DNA from: Aureococcus anophagefferens | Taxonomy: Eukaryota > Sar > Pelagophyceae > Pelagomonadales > Pelagomonadaceae | Assembly (NCBI RefSeq): GCF_000186865.1 | Contig: NW_008705561.1 | Location: forward strand, 311,711-375,710 | DNA length: 64,000 bases | Direction: 5' to 3' | Part shown: positions 19,134-28,498 of the stretch, piece after piece | Layout: every line of letters begins with the position of its first letter | Position numbering within the stretch: the first letter of the stretch is position 1 | Notes under the pieces: generated by a model | Told to the model about the DNA's origin: nothing | The model's input: only the letters and a program-made list of their open reading frames with translations | Databases searched by the model: none | Program-made: the position numbers and the translations under genes

Positions 19134-20687
19134 GCCCGGCGCCGGCGTCAGGGCGGCGAGGAACGACCGGACGGCCGCGAGCGCCGCGGCCACGGAGCCG
19201 CCCAGGGTCGGCGCGGCGCCGCCGGCGAAGACGCGCGCGAGGAGGCCGAGGACGCCGACGCGGATCGCGGCGTCGGCGAGCTTCCGCTTCTGCACGCGGC
19301 GCGCGCGGTAGAGCGCGTAGCGGTGCTTGGCGTGCTCGACGAGGGCCTCCGTGTGCTCGCTGAGGAGCAGCTCCTTGAGCAGCGCGAAGTCGCCGTGCTT
19401 CCGGTTGCCCGCCTCGGAGCTGCCCCAGGGGTAGTGGCCGTCGCGCGCGACGATGCCGAGCGGGTCGCCCTTGGCGCGGCCGCGCGCGAAGGTGCGGTCG
19501 CCGAAGACGGAGTGGGGCGCCGCGTCGAAGTCGACGATGGCGATGCGCGCGCGGTCGAACTCCGCGCGGAGCAGCGCGCGGTACTCCGTGATCTCGTCGT
19601 CCGTGAGCGTGTCGGACTTGGCGATGACGGGCACCTGCGCGGGGAACGGGGAGATGCGACGTCGCTTCGACGCAAGGGGAACGGAGAGATGCGATGTTGC
19701 TTTGACGCGAGTGTTCCGCGTGTGTGTGTTCCGGAAAACGCATCCACGCGTCGAGGCCGTTCCAAGAGACGATCGCTCGTCCCAAACGTCGGCCGAAACG
19801 AGTGGAACGCGGCCGAGAGCGGAGCCTTTGAAGTCGGGCGCGTCGCGCTCGTGTCCCGCCCCGACGGGCGCGATCGCGAGCTCGCGCTGGACCTGCTGGA
19901 GGAAGTGGCGGTCGATGTCGAGGAAGCGGTGCGGCGGGATGAAGTAGATGCAGCAGTGCACGAGGCAGTCGTAGGAGTACTCCTCGTCGCCGGGCCGCGC
20001 GCCCATCTGGCACTCGAACTGCTCCGCGCGGCAGCGGTCGATGTACTGGAGGATGGGCCGCACGGCGTGCTTGTGGTCGATGGCGTTGCCGAAGCCCGGC
20101 GTGTCGATGACCTTGACGCGGACGATCGTGTTCGTCGCCTCGTCGAAGCGCTCGAAGCAGCGGCTCACGTCGACGTGCTTCGTGCTGTGGTGGATCTGCG
20201 GCCGGTCGCCGAGCGACGCGCTGTGGCGCCGCGGCTTCTTCTGGTCCCGCCGGTGCCAGTGCTCGAAGAGCATGTCGCAGCACGTCGTCTTGCCGAGCCC
20301 GGACAGGCCCGACACCATGACGTTGAACGACACGACGCGCGGCTTCAGCCGCAGCGACGCGACGTCGTCGGCCGTCGGCACCGGCACGTCCCGCCGCGCC
20401 TGCTTCTGCAGGAACGCGTTCGCCTCGTTCTCGCCCGCCGCGCGCGACATGACGTCCGTCAGCGCCTCGTCCTCCAGCGGGAACGCCTCGAGGTCCTCCG
20501 CCGGCGGCGGCGCGGGCGGCGGCGGCGCCGCGTCGTCCGTCGCCAGCGGCGACGCCTCGACGTCCGCCGCCGGCGGCGCGGGCGGCGGCGGCGCGCCGCC
20601 GCCGCCGCCGTCCATCGACGTCGCGGCGGCGCAGGCGACGAGCGCGGCGCACACAACCTTGAGCATGGCCATCTTGAGCATGGCCAT
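19029..20687 (-). CDS. Septin-like GTPase with N-terminal hydrophobic leader
   Basis: Exon 1 is 19872-20687 and exon 2 is 19029-19634 (473 aa). G1 is GLSGLGKT at 127-134, G3 is DTPG at 195-198 and G4 is AKSD at 277-280, created by the splice that joins ELAI to VPVIAKSD, a canonical septin strand. HCCIYFIPPHRFLDID is also septin-like. The N-terminus is unusual: a repeated MAMLK, then a hydrophobic VVCAALVACAAA leader and a proline/glycine-rich linker. Septins form membrane-associated filaments. The intron is in frame and stop-free, so an unspliced reading would falsely add 79 residues. Confidence 0.85.
19635..19863. mobile_element. Introner element A3 (229 bp) inside septin gene
   Basis: The target copies are GCGCCCGT (19864-19871, donor side) and GTGCCCGT (19627-19634, exon side), differing only at base 2. 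The element ends match family A (CGGGGCGGGACACGAG). Close to one end a unit of about 40 bp (GGGGAACGGGGAGATGCGAC...) is tandemly duplicated, explaining the extra length. The intron is 237 nt, GC-AG, a multiple of three and without stops. Confidence 0.88.
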
Positions 20688-20774
20688 TACGAACTCGCGC
20701 GCCAGAGCTCGAGTGCCGCGAGGACGAGAACGTCGATTTTGTTGAAGGTTGCAGTGATGTTGACGTCCATAAAC

Positions 20775-21662
20775 TTAGGACGACCGCCACCGTCGCACGA
20801 CCTCGTAGACGGCGGCGGCGGCGCAGGACGCGACGTTGAGGCTGTTCTTGACGCCGAAGGTCGGCAGGCTCACGACGCCGTCGCACGCCGCGAGCACGTC
20901 CGGGTGCACGCCGACGAGCTCGTTGCCGAAGACGAGCGCGAGCGGCGCCGGCAGGTCCGCGTCGTAGAGCGGGACGCTGCCCCGCGTCGTCTCCAGCGCG
21001 TAGACCGCGACGCCCCGCCCCTGGAGCGCCCGGACGGCGTCGAGCGTCGACGGCTCGCGGCGGACGTCGACGAACGGCGCCGCGTTGCACGCGGCCTTGA
21101 GCACCGCGGGCGTCGGCGGCGCCGGCGTCGTGCCGCAGCAGAGCACCCTCGCGCCCGCCGTCTCGCAGGTGCGGATGACGTTGCCCACGTTCTCGCCGCT
21201 CCGGAGGCCGTCGAGGATCACCGTGAGGTCGTGCGGCGGCTCCGCCGGCCGCTCCGCCGCGGCGCGGTCGACGTTGACGAGCCAGGCCTCGTGGGCCGCG
21301 ACGGCCTCGCGCGCCTGGAACGCGACCTGGTTCGCGATCGTCGCCGCGCGCTGCGGCGCCTCGGCCGTCGCGAGCGCGCCGAGGGATTTCGGGAGCACGA
21401 AGCTCCGGTACGTCCGCAGCGCGGACGACCCTCGCAGCCGCGCGTCGTCGTCGAGCGACGCCGGGTCCAGGCCCACGTCGCGCAGGGCGGCGTCGAGCCG
21501 CGCGCGGCGCCGCGCGGCGCCCGCCGGGTCCGCGACGAAGTCGTCGGTCGTCGCCGTGGAGCGGCTCGCGCGCAGCGCGGCGCCTCCCGTTTTCAGGCGC
21601 CGCAGCGGTCGCGCGAGCGGCGCGCAGGAGCGCGCGATGGCGAGGAGCAGCATGCCGCGCAT
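20775..21662 (-). CDS. SPOUT (TrmH/SpoU-type) RNA 2'-O-methyltransferase
   Basis: Predicted 295 aa. The N-terminal ~40 residues are basic and lack acids, suggesting mitochondrial or plastid targeting. The catalytic domain has motif 1 LRSGENVGNVIRTCETAG, then ALVFGNELVGV and the knotted cofactor site LPTFGVKNSLNVASCAAA. These are the three SpoU motifs in order. It transfers methyl groups from S-adenosylmethionine to a ribose in tRNA or rRNA; the target base cannot be told from the sequence. Confidence 0.9.
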   Translation of the reverse strand: MRGMLLLAIARSCAPLARPLRRLKTGGAALRASRSTATTDDFVADPAGAARRRARLDAALRDVGLDPASLDDDARLRGSSALRTYRSFVLPKSLGALATAEAPQRAATIANQVAFQAREAVAAHEAWLVNVDRAAAERPAEPPHDLTVILDGLRSGENVGNVIRTCETAGARVLCCGTTPAPPTPAVLKAACNAAPFVDVRREPSTLDAVRALQGRGVAVYALETTRGSVPLYDADLPAPLALVFGNELVGVHPDVLAACDGVVSLPTFGVKNSLNVASCAAAAVYEVVRRWRSS

Positions 21663-21897
21663 CGATCAGATCACGGCGCTGCGGCGCGGCCCATCGTCTT
21701 GCCGCAGAGGTCGCACTCGCCTTGCTCGCCGCCGCCCGCCGCGACTGCGCGCGCCGTCGAGCGCCGGCCGTAGCCCCGCGCCGCCGCCACCCGCGACGCC
21801 TCTCCTCCGACACACCGGCACCGTCGTCGAGCCGGGAGCGCCGCGAAACCTCGCCGTCGTCGCGCCGCCCGCGCGCAACCCATCGCAACACCGACCG

Positions 21898-22664
21898 ATG
21901 TCGTCCCTGCGCGCGGCGTCGCTCGTGAGCGTCACGGAGGTGACGAAGCTCATCGAGGATTTGAGCGCCAAGCAGGCCGAGTGCGAGTCGCAGCGCGCGC
22001 AGCTCGCCGTGCGGCTGTCGAGCAACAACCGCGACGAGAAGACGCAGGGCCTCCTCGCGCAAGTCGAGCTCAGCATCCGCGACGTCAAGCTCATGGTCCG
22101 CGAGCTCGAGGGCGAGAAGCAGAAGCTGGTCGCCGCGCGCGAGGCGGCCCAGCGGGCCAAGGACGCGGACCGGCGGAAGCGCGCGCCGGCCGCGGCGACG
22201 CCGCCGGGCACGAAGCTCGGCAAGTACGTCGTGCCGGACTGGATCGACGGCCGCGCGCCGGCGCTGCTCGTGGCGACGAAGGAGGGCAAGGCCGTGCAGA
22301 CCATCGATCTGTACAAGAAGGACTGCTTCGTCCTCGGCCGCCAGCCCGAGCTCTGCCACATCACGCTCGAGCACGCGTCCGTGAGCCGCCAGCACGTCGT
22401 CGTCATCCACGGCGCGCCTCCCGGCGGCGACAAGGGGTGGTACCTCGTCGACCTCGGGTCGGCCCACGGCACGGGCGTCAGCCCCGCGCCGGGCGAGAAG
22501 ATGGCCCGGCTCAAGCCCGAGACGCCCGCGCGCCTCGCTCCCGGCGCGTCGTTCCGCGTCGGCAAGTCGTCCCGCCTCTACACGGTCAAGGTCGACGACC
22601 GCCGCGACCGCAAGCGCAAGCCCGGCGACGGCGGCGACGCCGGGTCGGCGAAGCGGGCCCGCGT

Positions 22665-22709
<45 letters not shown>

Positions 22710-23157
22710 CGACGTCATGCACCCGGAGGACCGCGCGGCCGCGGCCGCCGCGGCCGCGCCCGCGCGGCCGCCCGCGGGGCCCGCACCGGAGCCGCCCGCG
22801 GCGCCGGAGCCCGCGGCGCCCGCGCCGCCCGCCCCGGAGCCCGCCGCGCCCGAGCCGCCCGCTCCGGAGCCCGCCGCGCCCGAGCCGCCCGCTCCGGAGC
22901 CCGCCGCGGCGGCGCCGGAGCCGCCCGCCGCGCCCGAGCCGCCCGCCGCGCCCGAGCCGCCCGCCGCGCCCGAGCCGCCCGCCGCACCCGAGCCGGAGCC
23001 CGAGGCCGCCGCGCCGCCGCCCGAGGAGACGCTCACCGCGGCGGAGGTGGGGAAGATGACGGTGGCGGTGCTGAAGCGCGAGCTCGAAACGCGGAGCCTC
23101 GACACGTCGGGCCTCAAGGCCGTCCTGAAGCAGCGGCTCCTCGACGCTATCCAGTAA
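21898..23157 (+). CDS. FHA plus SAP domain nuclear protein
   Basis: Predicted 419 aa. A coiled coil occupies residues 10-95. An FHA domain, which binds phosphothreonine, follows with GR at 147-148, SRQH at 163-166 and LGSAHGTGV at 186-194. Then come a bipartite basic signal (RKRKPGD...AKRARV), a 14-residue aspartate run, a long P/E/A repeat of PEPPAA type, and a C-terminal SAP helix pair (MTVAVLKRELETRSLDTSGL) that binds DNA or RNA. A role in phospho-dependent chromatin or RNA-processing complexes is inferred. Confidence 0.88.
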
Positions 23158-23165
23158 CACGCCTA

Positions 23166-24356
23166 CTAAAATCGCTTATCGCGCCAGACCTTCTGCCAGC
23201 CGCCGCAGCCGTCGTCGACGGGCGTGCCGTGCTCGTCGTCGGACGCGCGGTCGTCGTCGCCGCCGTCGTCGGGCAGGTCGCGGAAGATCTTCGCGAGCGC
23301 CGCGGGCGTCGTGCCCGTCGTCGCCCAGGGGTGGGCCGTGTCGAGCGCGCCGAGGAGGGCCCTGAGGTCCGGCGCCCGCCGGAGCGCGGCCGCGCTCGTC
23401 AGCGCGAGCTTCCCCACGAGGTGCGCGTGGACCTGGCGCGGCGTCGCCGAGGTCGCCGCCGCGGCGTCGCAGTACATGGCCGCGACGTCGCGCCGGCTCG
23501 ACACGGCGCGGGCCGTGAAGACGGCGTGGGGCCGCCGCAGGCACCCGACGCCGGACATGACGCCGTCGGCGCCCGTCGCTTCGAAGCACGCGGCGACGTC
23601 CGCCGCGTGGCGCACGTTGCCGTTCGAGATGACGGGAATGCCCGCGCGCTCCTTGACGGCGCGGATCCAGTCCCAGTTCGCGAGCTGCGCCGCCGTGCGC
23701 CGCCCGCCGCCCGCGTGGCGCGTCCGCCCGTGCACGGTAAGCATCTCCGCGCCCGCCCGCTCGAGCGCCGCCGCGAGCGCGAGCGTCCGCGCGACGTCGT
23801 CGAAGCAGCGGATCTTGACGACGCAGGCCACCTTCGGCGCGCCCGCGGGGCGGCCCGCGTTGTGCGCGTCGAGCGCGGCGCGCATCGCTTTTATACACGC
23901 GACCGCGCGCGCGGGGTCCTCCATCAGGAAGGCGCCGCTTCCCGTCTTCTTCGCGCAGCGCTGCGGGCAGCCCATGTTGAGCTCGACGGCGTCGCAGTGG
24001 CCCGTGGCCGCGACGAGCGCCGCGGCCCGGGCGAGCGCCGCGGGGTCCGACCCGCCGAGCTGTGCGGTGAGCGGCCGGTCCGCGGCGCCGCCACTGAACG
24101 CGTACTCCGCCCGGTACCGCGGCGACGCCGCGTAGCCCGCGGCGTCGATCATGGGCGTCGAGCAGCACTGCGCGCCGAGTGTGCGGCAGAGCACGCGGAA
24201 CGCCGGCTCCGAGTAGCCCACGAGCGGCGCGACGAAGAGCTTCGGCGACCCGATGGACGCGTACCAGGCCCAGGCCGCCTCGTTGCGTGCTGCCGCGGCA
24301 TCGGTCGTGGAGATGTGCAGCTTGGTGAGGTCGATTGCGGTGAGGACTTCGGCCAT
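23166..24356 (-). CDS. tRNA-dihydrouridine synthase (Dus)
   Basis: Predicted 396 aa from the ATG at 24354-24356; the longer open frame has no ATG. The TIM-barrel signatures are LFVAPLVGYSEPAFR, TAQLGGSDP, ELNMGCPQRCAKKTGSGAFLM (with the catalytic cysteine CPQRC), VVKIRCFDD, TVHGRTR and VISNGNVRHAADV. It uses FMN and NADPH to reduce uridines in the tRNA D-loop. The MGCPQ and PLVGYSE motifs fit the eukaryotic Dus1-like group best. The acidic C-terminal tail is extra. Confidence 0.9.
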   Translation of the reverse strand: MAEVLTAIDLTKLHISTTDAAAARNEAAWAWYASIGSPKLFVAPLVGYSEPAFRVLCRTLGAQCCSTPMIDAAGYAASPRYRAEYAFSGGAADRPLTAQLGGSDPAALARAAALVAATGHCDAVELNMGCPQRCAKKTGSGAFLMEDPARAVACIKAMRAALDAHNAGRPAGAPKVACVVKIRCFDDVARTLALAAALERAGAEMLTVHGRTRHAGGGRRTAAQLANWDWIRAVKERAGIPVISNGNVRHAADVAACFEATGADGVMSGVGCLRRPHAVFTARAVSSRRDVAAMYCDAAAATSATPRQVHAHLVGKLALTSAAALRRAPDLRALLGALDTAHPWATTGTTPAALAKIFRDLPDDGGDDDRASDDEHGTPVDDGCGGWQKVWRDKRF

Positions 24357-24493
24357 CGCTGGGCCGAGAAATGCAACCCCGAGTGCAAGCACGAGTGCAT
24401 CACCACAACTTGAACCGAGACACTCGTGCGGTCGAGTCGAGAAATACAACAGAAATACACCACCACAGCTTGAACCTCAGGCTGCGGACTGAA

Positions 24494-25648
24494 TTAGATC
24501 ACCCCCGACGTGTCCGGCCGCCGGCGCGGGGCGTCGCCGCCGTCGCCGACCTTGCCGACGGGCGGGAGGCGCGGCCGCGTCTGCGGCGGGAGGTGGTCGT
24601 CGCGGAGGACCTTCGTCCCACGCTGCGTCGCGGCCTGGCGGATGCGGCCGTAGCCCACGACGCAGTGCCTCGCGTAGCCGGGGAGCGCGCCCGGCCCGAA
24701 GACCCGGTCGACGACGATTTCCATGTAGTCGAGCAAGATGAGCGCCCGTACGAACGGCCGCACGGGCTGCCCTCGGAAGAACGCCGTCGCGTCGTTCGCC
24801 GTCTTCCGAACGAGGAGCTCCGTGTCCTTGGTCTGCTCGTCGCGCCACGGGGCCGTCTCGTCGATGCACGCCCAGCGAAACAGCTTGTCCAACTCGTCGT
24901 CGCCGTCCGAGGGCATCCACGCGACTCGGTCTCCCAAAATCCATTCGCCGAGGTCGTCGATCTTCAGGCGGTCGAGCTGGAACTCGAAGGTCAGCGCCGC
25001 GAGGAACCGCGTGAGCAGGCGGCTCCGCATGGCCGGCGTGTAGCGCTCGAGCAAGAGGCCGTCGAGGGCGACGGACGCGACGCCGTCCGCCGCCCGCCCG
25101 CTCGCCGACTCGGCGTACGTCGACAGCGAGCAGCTGTCGTTGAGCGCTCGTTTCTCGCGGAGCCAGTAGGCGGGAATGAAGAACGCGTCGCCCGGGTACA
25201 AGATCGCCGCTCGCGCGTGCTCGCCGAGGCCCGCCGCGGCGCCGAGGGGCACGAGCGTCTCGCCCGCGTGCGCGTGGAGCCGCGGGACGAGGCCCGTGCG
25301 CCGCGTGACGTCGCGCGTGGGCGGCGCGACGACGACGCGCGTCTGGCCCGCGCGCTGCACGTGCACCTCGTCGCGGACGTCGTAGCGCGACGCGCTCCGC
25401 CAGCCCGGCGAGCCGAGCGAGCGTTCCTCGCCCGCGCCGGCGACGCAGGCGTCGAGCCCCGGCGCGGCGGCGCAGGTCTCGTCCGCCTCGCAGGAGCTAC
25501 CGTAGCCGCGCACGACGACGGGCTTCACGACGTCGTCCCAGCGCTCGGCCTCGTCGATCGCGGGGTAGAAATACTCCGCGCGCGTGCCTATCGAGAAGAG
25601 CACAACGATGGCGCTCAGACGGCAGCCCATCGGCCGCTTTTCCTGCAT
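24494..25648 (-). CDS. Secreted/ER cupin (JmjC-like) protein
   Basis: Predicted 384 aa. The leader RLSAIVVLFSIGTRA marks entry into the secretory pathway. The RLHAHAGETLVPLGAAAGL and LYPGDAFFIPAYWLREK segments resemble the cupin fold of cupin-8/JmjC-like hydroxylases: the PGDxxFIPxxW motif is typical, though the iron HxD...H triad is not clearly intact. The C-terminal half is helical and unassigned. It is divergent from the prolyl-hydroxylase gene, 114 bp away. Confidence 0.6.
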   Translation of the reverse strand: MQEKRPMGCRLSAIVVLFSIGTRAEYFYPAIDEAERWDDVVKPVVVRGYGSSCEADETCAAAPGLDACVAGAGEERSLGSPGWRSASRYDVRDEVHVQRAGQTRVVVAPPTRDVTRRTGLVPRLHAHAGETLVPLGAAAGLGEHARAAILYPGDAFFIPAYWLREKRALNDSCSLSTYAESASGRAADGVASVALDGLLLERYTPAMRSRLLTRFLAALTFEFQLDRLKIDDLGEWILGDRVAWMPSDGDDELDKLFRWACIDETAPWRDEQTKDTELLVRKTANDATAFFRGQPVRPFVRALILLDYMEIVVDRVFGPGALPGYARHCVVGYGRIRQAATQRGTKVLRDDHLPPQTRPRLPPVGKVGDGGDAPRRRPDTSGVI

Positions 25649-25762
25649 CTCGAGCACGGAGGTCGGTCGTCGATGCGTGCGAGGTTATTGGAGATGGCAG
25701 CCCATCGTTGAAAGTTAATTCGTTGAGCTCAACATCACTTCACTATCAGTCGAGCGAAGACG

Positions 25763-27205
25763 ATGGCTCGACTCAGTGCCGGTCTGCTCTTCACGCTCCA
25801 GCTCTGCGCGGCCTTCGTCGCGCGACCGGCCCCGCAGCATCGTCGCGCCGCCGCGCCGGGCAGCGCGGCCGTCGACGCCGCCATCGAGGCCCTGGAGCGC
25901 AAGCACGACGCTGCCTACGCCCGCGGCGCGCAGGCGTTCCGCACGTGGCACGCCGACGGCGAGGCGGCGGAGGACGTCGTCGCGCTGCCCGTGGACGTGA
26001 CGCGCCACGCCTTCCCGGAAAACGCCGACGGCGCGCCGCCGCCGCGGCGCTTCGCCGACGGCCCGTGCGCCGCGGTGACCGCGGCGCCGCTCTTCAGCGC
26101 CGACGAGTGCGGCTGGCTCGTCGCCGAGGCCGAGCGGGCGGGCCGCTGGGTGAAGCAGGAGTTCCGCTACGCGCGCGACGTCGTGCAGCAGGTCGAGGAC
26201 CTGCCCGAGGGCCGCCAGTGGCTCGAGGCCGCGTGCCGCCAGTCGCTCTTTCCGCTGCTGCAACAGTGCTTCCCCGGCGCCGTCGGCGCCGGCGCCGCCG
26301 CCCGCGACGCGCTGCGCGTCTTCGACGCGAAGATATTGAAGTACAACGCGTCCGCGGGCCAGTCGTACCTCGGCGCGCACCGCGACGGCACGCTCCTCAC
26401 GGCCGTCGTCGCTTTGAATCCGCTCGACGCCTACGCCGGCGGCGGCACGCACGTGGAACCGCTGGGCCGGACGCTGCGCTACGACGTGGGCCACGTCTGC
26501 TGCCACGCGGGCGAGGTCCGGCACGCGGGCGCCGAGGTCGAATCGGGCGTGAGGTACGCGTTGGTCTGTTTCGTCGACAGCGCGGCGGTCTTCGAGCCCG
26601 CGCGCGCGCTGTCCAACGAGGGCGACGCGCGGCGCCTGCGGGGCGACCTCGACGACGCGCTGCGGCTCTACGACCACGCCATCGCCGCGGGGCCGTCCAA
26701 CGAGCTCCCGCACTGCGGCCGGGGCCAGGTCCTCCTCGAGCGGCGCGACTTCTCCGCGGCGGCGGCCGCGTACGCGGAGGCCGTGGACCTGGCGCCGCGC
26801 CACGCCGTCGCCTGGACGAACCTCGGCTGCGCGCTCGCCAAGGCCGCCGGCGGCGACGCCGCCGTGCTCCGCGAGGCCGTCGCGGCGCTCGAGACGGCCG
26901 CGGCGCTCGACGCGCGCGAGCCCGCGCCGCTGAACAACCTGGGCCTGCTGCTCGGCGACCTCAAGATCCACGACGCGGCGCGCGACGTCTTCGCCGAGGC
27001 CGTGGACCGGGCGACGGCCGGCGGCGTTCTCTGCGTGGCGCCGCGCGAGCTCGCGGACTACCACTGCAACCTCGGCGTGGAGCTCGTCGAGCTCGGCAAC
27101 CTCCGGGACGCGCTCCGCAACTTCGAGGACGCCCTCGCCTGCGACCCGAGCCACCCGGGCGCGGCGGGCAACATCGTCGCCATGCGGACCGCGCTGCGCT
27201 CGTAA
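25763..27205 (+). CDS. 2OG-Fe(II) oxygenase (prolyl-4-hydroxylase type) fused to TPRs
   Basis: Predicted 480 aa. A hydrophobic leader (residues 5-20) suggests secretory or plastid entry. The oxygenase domain has the iron triad H206-x-D208 and H254, and the 2-oxoglutarate arginine R264, in the order of prolyl hydroxylases. Residues 285-475 form about five TPR motifs (PSNELPHCGRGQVLLERRDF; TNLGCALAK; LNNLGLLLGDLK; CNLGVELVELGN). TPR fusions also occur in animal collagen hydroxylases, though there the TPRs precede the oxygenase. Confidence 0.85.
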   Translation: MARLSAGLLFTLQLCAAFVARPAPQHRRAAAPGSAAVDAAIEALERKHDAAYARGAQAFRTWHADGEAAEDVVALPVDVTRHAFPENADGAPPPRRFADGPCAAVTAAPLFSADECGWLVAEAERAGRWVKQEFRYARDVVQQVEDLPEGRQWLEAACRQSLFPLLQQCFPGAVGAGAAARDALRVFDAKILKYNASAGQSYLGAHRDGTLLTAVVALNPLDAYAGGGTHVEPLGRTLRYDVGHVCCHAGEVRHAGAEVESGVRYALVCFVDSAAVFEPARALSNEGDARRLRGDLDDALRLYDHAIAAGPSNELPHCGRGQVLLERRDFSAAAAAYAEAVDLAPRHAVAWTNLGCALAKAAGGDAAVLREAVAALETAAALDAREPAPLNNLGLLLGDLKIHDAARDVFAEAVDRATAGGVLCVAPRELADYHCNLGVELVELGNLRDALRNFEDALACDPSHPGAAGNIVAMRTALRS

Positions 27206-27237
27206 TCGAGATACGTGCTTTTTAATCCGAGTCTGCC

Positions 27238-28392
27238 CTAGTCCTTCTTCGCCCACTGGAGCATGGAGTAGATGACGAGCGCGGCGCCGGCGGAGAAGGC
27301 GAGCGGCGGCGGCGCCCCCGACCAGGCCGCCGCGGCGAGCGCCGTCGCGACGATGGACGTGGGCTTGGCGTAGAGGTAGACGAGGTTGCCCGCGTACTTG
27401 AGCGTCGCGGGGATCAGGATGCCGTTGAGGGACTTGAGCGCGACGACGGCCCAGACCGCGGGCGTGATGCCCTCCATGGAGCCGATCATGGACGACCCGA
27501 AGGCGTAGGGCGACGCCCAGGGCGCGACGGCGCCGGGGACGCCCGCGCGGAAGGCCGAGGCCGCGGAGCCGAGCTGCGACGCGGCGATCCAGAGGAAGAT
27601 CCAGCACGTGACCTGGATGTTCCGCGCCCACTCGTCCTCGCCCTCCGTCTTGAGGATCTTCTCGTACCAGACGTTGGGCACGGCGCTCAGCAAAGCGCCG
27701 AGCACCGTGAGGCCGCCGCCGAGGAGCGCGTCGGCGCCCGCCTCGCCGAACGCGCCGCCCATCTCCGAGAGCTGCACGAGCAGCGACCCCGCGAGGAGCG
27801 ACGCGAGGGCGACGAGCTTCCGCGGGCCGAGGCGCTGGCCGAGCATGGTCACGGCCAGGATGGCCGTGAAGATCATCTTCGACTGGCTCAGGACCTGGTA
27901 GCTCGCGGCGGAGATGCGGCCGAGCGCGGCGAAGTAGAGCACGTTCTGGGCCGCGTAGGCGCCGGCGATCCACGCGATCTTGAGCGGCGTGTCGCGGAAG
28001 GCGCGGACCACCGTGGGCTTGAGCCGCTTGGCGCCGCCGCCGAAGACGACGATCGCGACGGCGAGCACGGGGAACTTGGCGACCTCCGAGAGCATGGACA
28101 CCGTCGACCCGCTGTAGGCGCCCGCGCGCCGCGTCATGTCCGTCAGCGTGTCCGCGAGCACCTTCTGGGTCACGAGCGCGCCGAAGAGCAGCGGCGTGCG
28201 GTGCCGCACGAGCAGGCCCCGCAGGCCCGGCGCCTCCTCGGCCGGGGCCGGCGCCGACGCGAGCGCGCCGCCGCGGCCGACGGCGACGCTGCTGCGCGGC
28301 TGCTTGAGCTTTTGCAGGGAGATCTGCGGCTTCGTCAGCGCCATGGCGACGCCCTGCAGCAGCAGCACCGGCAGCAGCAAGCCACGAGACAT
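27238..28392 (-). CDS. Nucleotide-sugar transporter (UDP-Gal/CMP-Sia type)
   Basis: Predicted 384 aa with an N-terminal signal-like segment and about ten membrane spans. Family-like segments are LYFAALGRISAASYQVLSQ, KMIFTAILAVTMLGQRL, the NVWYEKILK loop (matching the G-x-YxEK-type loop of the family) and SLNGILIPATLKYAGNL near the C-terminus. It would carry nucleotide sugars into the Golgi for the glycosyltransferases encoded nearby. The start is the first ATG (28390-28392); TTGAAC-type motifs sit 29-60 bp upstream. Confidence 0.85.
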   Translation of the reverse strand: MSRGLLLPVLLLQGVAMALTKPQISLQKLKQPRSSVAVGRGGALASAPAPAEEAPGLRGLLVRHRTPLLFGALVTQKVLADTLTDMTRRAGAYSGSTVSMLSEVAKFPVLAVAIVVFGGGAKRLKPTVVRAFRDTPLKIAWIAGAYAAQNVLYFAALGRISAASYQVLSQSKMIFTAILAVTMLGQRLGPRKLVALASLLAGSLLVQLSEMGGAFGEAGADALLGGGLTVLGALLSAVPNVWYEKILKTEGEDEWARNIQVTCWIFLWIAASQLGSAASAFRAGVPGAVAPWASPYAFGSSMIGSMEGITPAVWAVVALKSLNGILIPATLKYAGNLVYLYAKPTSIVATALAAAAWSGAPPPLAFSAGAALVIYSMLQWAKKD

Positions 28393-28498
28393 CGCGTGTT
28401 TTTGCACACTGACTTTTTTGCTTCAACCGAGTTCAACTAAAAGTTCAACCGGCGCGCGCTTGCCCCGTCCCTGCCGCCCGGTGCCACAGCCTTGCACG

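Noticed and set aside
18223..23160. 1645-codon minus-strand open frame
   Set aside because: It runs antisense through several genes with clear families (septin, SPOUT, FHA-SAP); long antisense frames are expected at this GC content.
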